Source: Bacteroidia bacterium (lineage in GTDB: Bacteria; Bacteroidota; Bacteroidia; Bacteroidales; BM523). Taken from it: DNA of 13,012 nucleotides. Numbering within the stretch: the first letter of the stretch is position 1; every line of letters begins with the position of its first letter. The position numbers were made by a program, and so were the translations under genes. The stretch lies in contig JACQWN010000134.1 of the NCBI GenBank assembly GCA_016209245.1, positions 1 through 13,012 of the forward strand. The letters run 5' to 3'. Below the pieces are notes generated by a model, which was given only the letters and a program-made list of their open reading frames with translations, was not told the origin of the DNA and did not search any database. This document shows, piece after piece, positions 7,782 through 13,012 of this stretch.

Positions 7782-7916
7782 ACCACATAGACACATAGAG
7801 CACATAGCAATTTCACATAGAATATAATAGTTCGACATAGCACACTACAAGTAGTTTGGCTATGCTCACCACAAATTTATGTGTTTTTCTTATGTGAACT
7901 ATGTGTCTATTGTGGT
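7782..7916. repeat. 135-bp palindromic element with CACATAG-rich terminal inverted repeats
   Basis: The left arm begins ACCACATAGACACATAG (7782-7798) and continues through further CACATAG copies to 7820. The right arm (about 7890-7916), reverse-complemented, begins ACCACAATAGACACATAG. The two match over about 26 bp with one extra A and a few mismatches. The centre has nested symmetry: CATAGC (7836-7841) with GCTATG (7859-7864), around ACTAC-AA-GTAGT (7844-7855). The element could fold into a long imperfect hairpin in DNA or RNA. Short palindromic elements of this kind are, from general familiarity, dispersed in Bacteroidota genomes. No transposase is present. Its right end overlaps the last codons of coaBC (stop codon at 7907-7909). 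Confidence 0.75.
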
Positions 7917-9124
7917 TCAAACCATTTATAAATTTTATCAACAATATCCTTAGCGGCTTCAACTTTAGATTTTAACTTAAAATTTTCAATATTATTGTTC
8001 TTATCGAGTATAGAAATTTTGTTTGTATCGTATAGGAATCCCGCACCTTTATCATTGGGAGAATTAATAATAATAAAATCGAAATTCTTTTTTATTAATT
8101 TGTTATAAGGGTTCTTAGCAATATTTTCTGTTTCAAGGGCGAAGCCGGCAAGGAGCTGCGATTTTTTTTTGATTTTACCAAGTGCGGAAGCGATATCTGG
8201 TGTAGGAGTCAGCTTAACGCTGAAATTATTTTTTCCGCTTTTTATTTTTTGTGGGGAAGTTGCCGTTGGAGTATAATCAGCTACAGCCGCCGCCATAACT
8301 GCTCCGTTACTTTCCGGAAAATATTTTAAACAATTTTCATACATCTCCTGAGCGGAAGTAACCGGAATACAAAAAATATTTTTGGCTTGAGTTTTTATTT
8401 GAACAGGCCCGCTGATTAATGTTACTTCAGCACCACGAAAGGCAAGCTCTTCAGCAATTGCATAACCCATTTTGCCTGACGAATAATTGCCGATAAATCT
8501 GACTGGGTCAATTGCTTCGTAAGTAGGACCTGCTGTTACAATAATTTTTTTTTTATTCAGTTTTTTATGAGGATTGAAAAAGTCATTGATAAAGCTGATA
8601 ATTTTTTCAGGTTCTTCCATTCTTCCTTTGCCTTCGAGGCCGCTTGCCAAAGTTCCGGCAGAAGGTTCGATAATTATATTTCCGAACGATTTAAGTGTTT
8701 CTAAATTTTTGATTGTAGCTGGATGGGCAAGCATATCGCAATCCATTGCAGGAGCTATTATAACCGGGCATCGGGCAGAAAGGGAAGTTGTTAAGAGCAA
8801 GTTGTCGCAAATGCCATTGGCAAGCTTCGCAATTGTGTTTGCTGTGGCAGGTGCAATAAGCATTAAATCAGCCCAAATTCCTAATTCAATATGATTATTC
8901 CATTTCCCGTCGTCATGCTTGAAAAAATCGCATAATACCGTATTTTTTGATAATGTAGCTAATGTTACAGGGGTAATAAATTCCTTTGCGAAAGGTGTCA
9001 TTATTATTTTTACCGATGCATTATTTTTTATCAGCAACCGGGTCAATATTGCAGTTTTATATGCCGCTATGCTACCTGTAACGCCGAGAATTATTTTTTT
9101 ACCATGTAAATATTGTGCATTCAT
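7907..9124 (-). CDS. coaBC: Bifunctional phosphopantothenoylcysteine decarboxylase / phosphopantothenate-cysteine ligase
   Basis: 405 aa, ATG start, normal family length. It catalyses two steps of coenzyme A synthesis in the cytoplasm: ligation of cysteine to 4'-phosphopantothenate (CoaB) and FMN-dependent decarboxylation (CoaC). CoaC occupies residues 1-185: LGVTGSIAAYK (13-23), the active-site His78 in NNHIELGIWADL, APATANTIAK (91-100), PAMDCDM (125-131) and the substrate clamp LASGLEGKGRMEEP (159-172). Two residues differ from E. coli CoaBC: Asp for Asn125 and Ser for Cys158. I recall this as usual in Bacteroidota, so it need not mean loss of function. CoaB occupies 190-405: VTAGPTYEAIDPVRFIGNYS then SGKMG, AAAVADYTP, the lysine motif QKIKSGK, and NDKGAGF. 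It starts 11 nt after rpoZ. The last codons CCA CAA TAG lie within the palindromic element at 7782-7916. Confidence 0.96.
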   Translation of the reverse strand: MNAQYLHGKKIILGVTGSIAAYKTAILTRLLIKNNASVKIIMTPFAKEFITPVTLATLSKNTVLCDFFKHDDGKWNNHIELGIWADLMLIAPATANTIAKLANGICDNLLLTTSLSARCPVIIAPAMDCDMLAHPATIKNLETLKSFGNIIIEPSAGTLASGLEGKGRMEEPEKIISFINDFFNPHKKLNKKKIIVTAGPTYEAIDPVRFIGNYSSGKMGYAIAEELAFRGAEVTLISGPVQIKTQAKNIFCIPVTSAQEMYENCLKYFPESNGAVMAAAVADYTPTATSPQKIKSGKNNFSVKLTPTPDIASALGKIKKKSQLLAGFALETENIAKNPYNKLIKKNFDFIIINSPNDKGAGFLYDTNKISILDKNNNIENFKLKSKVEAAKDIVDKIYKWFEPQ

Positions 9125-9135
9125 TAACTATTCCT

Positions 9136-9462
9136 TTATTCTTCTAACTTTTCAGGATTCCTGAAAAAGATTTTCCCGTCAACAAATTCCTGGAGCGCAA
9201 TCAAAGTAGCTTTTGGCAATTTTTCATAAAATCTTGATATTTCAATCTGTTCACGGTTTTCGAATACCTCTTCCAAGTTATCTGAATATGAAGTGAATTC
9301 CTCCAGCTTTTGGCTAAGCTGTTTTTTCATGTCCACACTAATCTGATTTGCCCTTTTGGCAATGACCATAACAGTTTCATAAATGTTATCCGTATCGCTG
9401 TCGAGCTTTTCCAAATCCCTCGTAATAGTAGTACCTGTTGCAATTACTTTTTTATAATCCAT
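9136..9462 (-). CDS. rpoZ: DNA-directed RNA polymerase omega subunit, Bacteroidota type
   Basis: 108 aa, ATG start. Omega (Rpb6 family) supports assembly and stability of RNA polymerase. The conserved part is IATGTTITRDLEKLDSDTDN followed by IYETVMVIAKRANQIS, in which the helix with A-K-R-A-N-Q-I corresponds to the usual A-R-R-A-R-Q-I of omega. The C-terminal half is a Bacteroidota-specific tail ending ALQEFVDGKIFFRNPEKLEE. It sits 26 nt after bamD and 11 nt before coaBC, its standard position in the phylum. In proteobacteria the same family is found next to spoT/gmk instead. Confidence 0.88.
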   Translation of the reverse strand: MDYKKVIATGTTITRDLEKLDSDTDNIYETVMVIAKRANQISVDMKKQLSQKLEEFTSYSDNLEEVFENREQIEISRFYEKLPKATLIALQEFVDGKIFFRNPEKLEE

Positions 9463-9488
9463 ATTATTATGATTAAAAATTAAAAAAT

Positions 9489-10274
9489 TTAATTATTATC
9501 TTTTACGTAACTTAAAGAACTTTCATACATTTTTTCAGCTTCCTTCCTGTATTTTGAATCAGGAAATTCATCAATAAACACGTAATATTCGGCTATAGTA
9601 GCCTGGTAACGTTCCTTTTTTTTGGTTTCAATGCTTTTATCGGCCAATAAATAGCACGATTTAACAATAAGGTAAAGAATATCTTCCCTGTATTGTGTAT
9701 CGGGGTAATCTTTAAAGCTATTCTTCAGGGCAATAATTGCCGCTTTATAATCGCCAAGCTGAAAATATAACCTTGACGAATTATATGATTTAATTTCAAG
9801 CTTATTACGTAATTTATCAATTAATTCGTTGCTTTCATTTATTCTGTCACTTTCAGGATATTTATTGATAAATAATTGTAATGCATCAACCGCCCGTAAT
9901 GTATTTGACTGGTCAAGCTCAGGTTCGGGCGATTCCATATAGAAACAATATGCACCCAGAAATTCACATTCTTCAGTATGCTTGCTGTTCGGATAAGTCT
10001 TTGTAAAATTTTTAAAATGATAGCCGGCCATAATAAAATCATCCTGTCCGTAATAGCAGTATGCGTAATAATAATAAACTTCCTCGCCCCGCTGCGAGCC
10101 GGCAGTTATCGGGACCAACTCTTCAAATAATTGCTGTGCCCTGTAATAATCCTTTTTATTATAATATTCAACCGCTTTTTCATACTTCAGATTATAATCG
10201 GAGCTTTTCAGCAATTTCTGATACTTGCATGAACAAGCAATTAAAATAATAAATATAATAAGAATCCGGTTCAT
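9489..10274 (-). CDS. bamD: Outer membrane protein assembly factor BamD (lipoprotein)
   Basis: 261 aa from the ATG at 10272-10274. An in-frame TTG at 10283 would add only MILM-type residues and weaken the signal peptide, so the ATG is preferred. A lipoprotein signal peptide reads MNRILIIFIILIACSCK with lipobox L-I-A-C (lipidated Cys14). The mature part is a string of TPR-like helix pairs: KYEKAVEYYNKKDYYRAQQL, then FEELVPITAGSQRGEEVYYY, AGYHFKNFTKTYPNSKHTEE, then ALQLFINKYPESD, LYFQLGDYKAAIIALKNSF with YPDTQYRED, and a final YYVFIDEFPDSKYRKEAEKM. This is the BamD/YfiO pattern. It is anchored to the inner leaflet of the outer membrane, working with BamA to insert beta-barrel proteins. It is the first gene of the minus-strand operon. 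Confidence 0.93.
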   Translation of the reverse strand: MNRILIIFIILIACSCKYQKLLKSSDYNLKYEKAVEYYNKKDYYRAQQLFEELVPITAGSQRGEEVYYYYAYCYYGQDDFIMAGYHFKNFTKTYPNSKHTEECEFLGAYCFYMESPEPELDQSNTLRAVDALQLFINKYPESDRINESNELIDKLRNKLEIKSYNSSRLYFQLGDYKAAIIALKNSFKDYPDTQYREDILYLIVKSCYLLADKSIETKKKERYQATIAEYYVFIDEFPDSKYRKEAEKMYESSLSYVKDNN

Positions 10275-10291
10275 TAAAATCAAAAAGATTG

Positions 10292-10322
10292 TTAACCCAG
10301 GTTAAAATAGGCCACAAAAATA
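10292..10322 (-). promoter_or_regulatory. bamD leader palindrome and candidate -7 element
   Basis: TTAACC-CA-GGTTAA is a 14-bp inverted repeat at 10292-10305, centred about 25 nt upstream of the bamD ATG. Read on the minus strand, TATTTTTG at 10315-10322 fits the TAnnTTTG -7 element and would start transcription just before the palindrome. The matching TTTG at the usual 19-20 nt upstream is missing, so the promoter call is weak. The palindrome may be an operator or a small leader structure. Confidence 0.35.
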
Positions 10323-10524
10323 ATATATTTTTTGTATATAACGATAATTAAAAAATTACTATTGTCCGACTAAATTTTTGTTAATCCTGCTTTCTGAATG
10401 AAATATGATTCAGTATTTTTTTGTCAGGTATAAATAAAAATTCACTCATTTTTTTGTATTTTTGACCGACAAATTCAGTTTATGAATTATTCAGGTTAAT
10501 AATAATTTGGTGAAACTTAGTACC

Positions 10525-10581
10525 TTTGTATCTTCGTGGCGAAAAATACTCTTCTCGCCTGAGGCGAGACTAAGACACAAA
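10525..10581. repeat. Interspersed palindromic repeat (CTTTGT.TCTTCGTGGC type)
   Basis: The outer arms TTTGTATCTTCGT (10525-10537) and ACTAAGACACAAA (10569-10581) are inverted copies with two mismatches. Inside is a perfect 7-bp hairpin TCTCGCC-TGA-GGCGAGA (10553-10569). The outer sequence resembles the CTTTGTGTCTTCGTGGC/GCCACGAAGACACAAAG repeats that I recall as dispersed in Bacteroidota and other genomes. It lies in the divergent spacer between bamD and the next gene and is different from the element at 7782-7916. The remainder of 10323-10659 shows no gene. Confidence 0.55.
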
Positions 10582-10629
10582 AAAATCACAAAATTTATGT
10601 ATTAATCAGATTAATATTAATACCTTGAA

Positions 10630-10637
10630 TAAATTTG
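10630..10637 (+). promoter_or_regulatory. Candidate -7 element of the beta-barrel protein gene
   Basis: TAAATTTG fits the Bacteroidota -7 consensus TAnnTTTG and lies 22 nt before the ATG at 10660 (40 nt before the ATG at 10678). No TTTG is found at the expected -33 position, so this rests on one box. Confidence 0.35.
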
Positions 10638-10659
10638 ATATAAAGAACGACAAAGTGTT

Positions 10660-11403
10660 ATGATTTTTTTTGATATAATGAGATATTTCTATGGATGGTT
10701 AAGTAATACAATTTTATTAAGCTTAATAATCTTTGTTCTGCCGGTCGCAGTTATGCCACAAGATATTATTATGCTTAATGAGAATGAGGAAACGATTGAA
10801 TGCCGGATTGTAAAAGATTATATTACAAAGCTTGCATATAGAAAATGGAATTCCACTGACACGACTACTTATTATATTAAGTATGGCGAATATGAAGGAT
10901 ATATCCTTGAGAAAGACAGAAATCCAACGGCTGAAACGAAATCTCAATTCGATACTTTGAATATGGAAAATGAAACTCCAGAATACATAATGGAATTTTC
11001 CGGAGGTATCGGTTCAAATTATGGATTAATTGGCGGCAGGTTTTTTTTAGGTTACAATAACACAGGGCTTTTATTTGGGCTTGGTTATGCATATATTGTT
11101 TTACCTGTTATTGGCGCTCGTGTATCTCATGGGAACGCATATTTAACCATATCATTAGCTCCGCACCGTATTTATACTATCAACAAAACAACTGTTGCTC
11201 CTTATACAGTGTCATTTATGGGAGGATACATGATACCTGTATTACATGGTCGGTTGTTCATTGATTTGGGTGCCGGATGTGGTTTTGGTAAACCTATTTC
11301 GGTATATTATGGGACTTATTTAATTGACGAAATCAAAACAAGCGGTCTTATATTTAACCTTGGATTAGGAGTTCGTTTTCTTAATGTGAAAAAAAAGAAG
11401 TAA
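10660..11403 (+). CDS. Probable outer-membrane beta-barrel protein (family not recognised)
   Basis: 247 aa from the ATG at 10660. A second ATG at 10678 (residue 7, MRYFYGWLSN) gives a more conventional signal peptide and may be the true start. The hydrophobic core ILLSLIIFVLPVAV ends near MPQ34, and the mature protein starts DIIMLNENEETIECRIVKDY. That opening resembles the small N-terminal domain found before many Bacteroidota porin-like proteins (D-I-I-x-L-x-x-G/E-x-x-I-x-C-x-I). From about residue 105 the chain alternates glycine/aromatic amphipathic strands: MEFSGGIGSNYGLIGGRFFL, LLFGLGYAYIVLP, NAYLTISLAPHRIYTI, FMGGYMIPV, RLFIDLGAGCGFGKP, and a last strand GLIFNLGLGVRFLNV near the C-terminus. 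This suggests a small barrel of roughly eight strands in the outer membrane. The specific function is unknown. It is divergently oriented to bamD. Confidence 0.68.
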   Translation: MIFFDIMRYFYGWLSNTILLSLIIFVLPVAVMPQDIIMLNENEETIECRIVKDYITKLAYRKWNSTDTTTYYIKYGEYEGYILEKDRNPTAETKSQFDTLNMENETPEYIMEFSGGIGSNYGLIGGRFFLGYNNTGLLFGLGYAYIVLPVIGARVSHGNAYLTISLAPHRIYTINKTTVAPYTVSFMGGYMIPVLHGRLFIDLGAGCGFGKPISVYYGTYLIDEIKTSGLIFNLGLGVRFLNVKKKK

Positions 11404-11411
11404 GCATTAAA

Positions 11412-11448
11412 ATGGCTTCATTCTGTAAAACCCGTTTCAGAAAGCCAT
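11412..11448 (+). terminator. Hairpin after the beta-barrel gene (possible terminator)
   Basis: ATGGC...TTCTG (11412-11425) pairs with CAGAA-AGCCAT (11438-11448) around a 12-nt loop that itself has AAA/TTT symmetry. It begins 9 nt after the stop codon. There is no following T run, so it is either a weak or factor-dependent terminator or simply an mRNA 3'-end structure. The rest of 11449-11570 is very A/T-rich and holds no gene. Confidence 0.4.
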
Positions 11449-11574
11449 CTGATATGCCTATTAACCTAATTACCATTTACATTTGTTTAACCACACTTAT
11501 TTGACAATACCTAATAAATAATAAAAAACAATAAAAAAAAGTAAAAAACTATAACAAACATAAAAATAAATTAT

Positions 11575-11582
11575 TATATTTA
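11575..11582 (+). promoter_or_regulatory. Candidate -7 element upstream of the truncated membrane-protein gene
   Basis: TATATTTA followed by CATCCC is close to the TAnnTTTG -7 box and lies 27 nt before the ATG at 11609. Together they suggest that transcription and the ancestral start precede 11609, rather than the TTG at 11685. The -33 box is not clear. Confidence 0.3.
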
Positions 11583-11608
11583 CATCCCAATCATAAAAAT
11601 TATTTGCT

Positions 11609-11653
11609 ATGAAAATTTCAAAAAGATTAATGGCGGTATTTCAAATATCATAG
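11609..11653 (+). pseudogene. Possible detached 5' end of the membrane-protein gene
   Basis: ATG-initiated 14-codon frame (MKISKRLMAVFQIS, stop TAG at 11651-11653) placed correctly behind the -7 box at 11575. The membrane-protein frame starts to be open at 11631 and reads YHSYLQSVVAGVK before the TTG at 11685. The two frames therefore overlap and would join by a one-base shift. It may be the original N-terminus, separated by a frameshift or an internal deletion, or a short leader peptide. Confidence 0.3.
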
Positions 11654-11684
11654 TTACCTTCAATCTGTTGTTGCAGGAGTAAAA

Positions 11685-12269
11685 TTGATTATTCTTTTTC
11701 TTTCGACAATAATTATTTGTCTCCCATCTTTTTATATTATACAACATATACTTGGCTCCAAAATGAACCTACGACAAGTGTTGATTATTATATTGAGCGG
11801 ATTAGTATTAACTTCTGTAATAATATTATCATTTACACCGATTGTTATTTTTTTTCAACTTACAGGTGGTAATTATCATTTTTTACAACTATTACACGTC
11901 GCTATTTTCTTATTTGCCAGTATTTTTGGCATGAAATTAATGGTTGATGCTTTAAAATATGCTTATGAAAACAAAGCTATTTATCCTCAAATTGGCGTGA
12001 CAGTATTTAAAATCTGGATTTTTATAATGGCTTTTGTTGGAATCCAGTTATCATGGAATTTAAGGCCGTTTTTATGTAACCGTGATGAAGCTTTTAAATG
12101 GTTCAGAAAATATGAAGGTAATTTTTATACAGCAATAGTATATTCAGTCGGTCAATTGGTATCAGGAACCGAGTCTCATCATCAAGATAAAAAGAATTTT
12201 TCATATGATATTGACACAACAAGTATAATAAACGATACAAATTATTATAATTATTTTCTCAGAAAATAG
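11685..12269 (+). CDS. Polytopic membrane protein, probably 5'-truncated
   Basis: 194 aa from a TTG at 11685 with AGGAG five nt upstream; no ATG is available in frame. Four hydrophobic segments lie at about 2-22, 31-58, 66-88 and 108-124. The segment MAFVGIQLSWNLRPF, then an F-K-W-F-R-K-Y-E-G-N-F-Y stretch at 137-148, resembles a widespread uncharacterised inner-membrane family (F-V-G-x-Q-x-x-W-x-L-R-P-F...G-N-F-Y; sometimes labelled 'actin-binding WH2 domain' in annotations). Members, as I recall them, have an extra N-terminal helix and a conserved (A/S)xxKLPLL segment. Here AGVK lies upstream of the TTG, still in frame, so the family sequence continues past the only usable start codon. That points to a truncated or frameshifted gene. 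The C-terminal 35 residues are hydrophilic. Function is unknown. Confidence 0.6.
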   Translation: MIILFLSTIIICLPSFYIIQHILGSKMNLRQVLIIILSGLVLTSVIILSFTPIVIFFQLTGGNYHFLQLLHVAIFLFASIFGMKLMVDALKYAYENKAIYPQIGVTVFKIWIFIMAFVGIQLSWNLRPFLCNRDEAFKWFRKYEGNFYTAIVYSVGQLVSGTESHHQDKKNFSYDIDTTSIINDTNYYNYFLRK

Positions 12270-12282
12270 AACATGGATTATA

Positions 12283-12435
12283 ATGACACTTGAAGAAATT
12301 GACAAATCATTCGACATAGCCGGGTTCTTGAAGCAAATTAATGAGATCTTTGACTATATTACCTTTGATGTCATATTCAGTAAGTGCATTAAGAAATTAA
12401 TTTTTTTTAACTTTTTCAAAATAATATTTAACTAA
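12283..12435 (+). CDS. Small ORF, 50 aa, possible gene remnant
   Basis: ATG at 12283, TAA at 12433-12435. The first ~38 residues (MTLEEIDKSFDIAGFLKQIN, then EIFDYITFDVIFSKCIKK) look like real protein with balanced codons. The rest (LIFFNFFKIIFN) is A/T-rich and overlaps the 3' end of the opposite-strand radical SAM gene by 39 nt. The composition change near 12396 suggests an older gene cut at a junction. No family recognised; it could also be a chance ORF. Confidence 0.25.
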   Translation: MTLEEIDKSFDIAGFLKQINEIFDYITFDVIFSKCIKKLIFFNFFKIIFN

Positions 12436-13012
12436 ATCAAGATATTGAGATGTAATATTAATGATTTTTTTTTCTTCATATTTTATTGATTCAGAGTCTT
12501 TATAATATGAACTAAAAGCAAACTTAAAGGAAAAACTAGTTTTTAATTTTTCGAACAAATCAATAATTTCTAATAAATTATCACAATCTGAAGTAATTGT
12601 TGGACGGAATGAATAATTAATATTGTACTTATCCAATAATTTGACCTTTGACATAACCATTTTAAAACTACTTTTACCGTTACGATAAGGTCTGTTTCTA
12701 TTATGAACATTTTCAGGTCCGTCTAAACTAATAAAAATTTCTGAACCATATTTTTGGAATACATTTAGTATTTTATTGTTCAAAATAGTTCCATTGGTAG
12801 TAGCAACAAAGGTGAATTTTTTTTGCAATTTTCTAATAATTACATCTTCACAATAAATCGTTAATTTATCAATAAGCTTATATTTAAAAATGGTTCACCA
12901 CCACTCGCGTACCAAGAAAACAAATAGACGTTCTTTGAAAATATTGATAGATCAGGGATACAGAAGAAATAATTTTCGGACGATTTGAATAAAAATTTAT
13001 AGTTTCCCTTCA
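12397..13012 (-). pseudogene. Radical SAM / peptide-maturase-like gene, frameshifted and partial
   Basis: Two overlapping frames join into one protein. The upstream frame (13010 down to a TAA at 12861-12863) reads KGNYKFLFKSSENYF, then VYLFSWYASGGEPFL. This contains the GGEP motif that contacts the SAM amino group in radical SAM enzymes. One base is missing in the run at 12883-12890, after which the other frame continues KYKLIDKLTIYCEDVIIRKL, then FVATTNGTIL, FISLDGPENVHNRNRPYRNG and KSSF. The T-N-G and S-L-D-G-P-x-x-H-x-x-x-R-x-x-x-N-G-K-x-S-F pattern is that of anSME/SPASM peptide maturases. The 4Fe-4S CxxxCxxC motif should lie beyond the right edge; only one Cys occurs in the 36 residues before GGEP. 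The frame ends about 130 residues after TNG with no SPASM cysteines, so the C-terminus seems lost as well. It is probably an inactive gene, unless the shift is a sequencing error in a homopolymer. Confidence 0.72.

Noticed and set aside
7782..7830. Repeated CACATAG units as a possible CRISPR or tandem-repeat array
   Set aside because: Units are 7-9 bp with irregular spacing and form arms of an inverted repeat; there are no unique spacers of constant length.
8574..9164. Plus-strand open frames opposite coaBC
   Set aside because: Antisense shadows of a strongly conserved enzyme.
10414..10464. T-rich TATTTTTG boxes in the divergent spacer as a further promoter
   Set aside because: Spacing to the nearest TTTG is 33 nt instead of about 19, and the region is generally T-rich, so the match is not informative.

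Overview
The window comes from an AT-rich member of the Bacteroidota (probably Bacteroidales or a relative). This rests on the conserved block recN - DUF4835/porD - coaBC - rpoZ (Bacteroidota-type omega) - bamD, all on the minus strand, and on promoter elements of the phylum type (TTTG, about 19 bp, TAnnTTTG). No rRNA, tRNA or CRISPR array was seen.

Left part (1-5008, all minus strand). A short restriction-modification cassette lies between recN and a sugar-type MFS transporter whose 3' part is cut off by the window edge. The cassette has a small XRE-family controller gene with a promoter-overlapping palindrome, overlapping by 20 nt a giant single-chain enzyme. That enzyme has a PD-(D/E)xK nuclease, a HsdM-like N6-adenine methylase and two HsdS-like target recognition domains. 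It ends only 7 nt before the transporter start codon, so the cassette seems to sit directly in front of, and probably drives, the transporter gene.

Central part (5009-10274, minus strand). Transcribed from right to left are bamD (outer-membrane protein assembly lipoprotein), rpoZ (RNA polymerase omega), coaBC (coenzyme A synthesis), porD (DUF4835, linked to type IX secretion) and recN (DNA repair). Spacings are 12-27 nt except between coaBC and porD. That gap of about 300 bp holds a 135-bp palindromic repeat element with CACATAG-rich ends, plus a short remnant resembling the C-terminus of a GxxExxY protein. The right end of the repeat forms the last codons and the stop codon of coaBC.

Right part (10275-13012). 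A 385-bp divergent spacer holds a bamD leader palindrome, weak promoter elements and a second, different interspersed repeat (CTTTGT.TCTTCGTGGC type). Then come a plus-strand gene for a probable outer-membrane beta-barrel protein and a hairpin. Next is a membrane-protein gene that looks 5'-truncated or internally deleted. Last is a minus-strand radical SAM/peptide-maturase-like gene that runs off the right edge, carries a frameshift just after its GGEP motif and lacks the SPASM tail. The right end therefore looks like a decaying accessory region next to a stable housekeeping operon.
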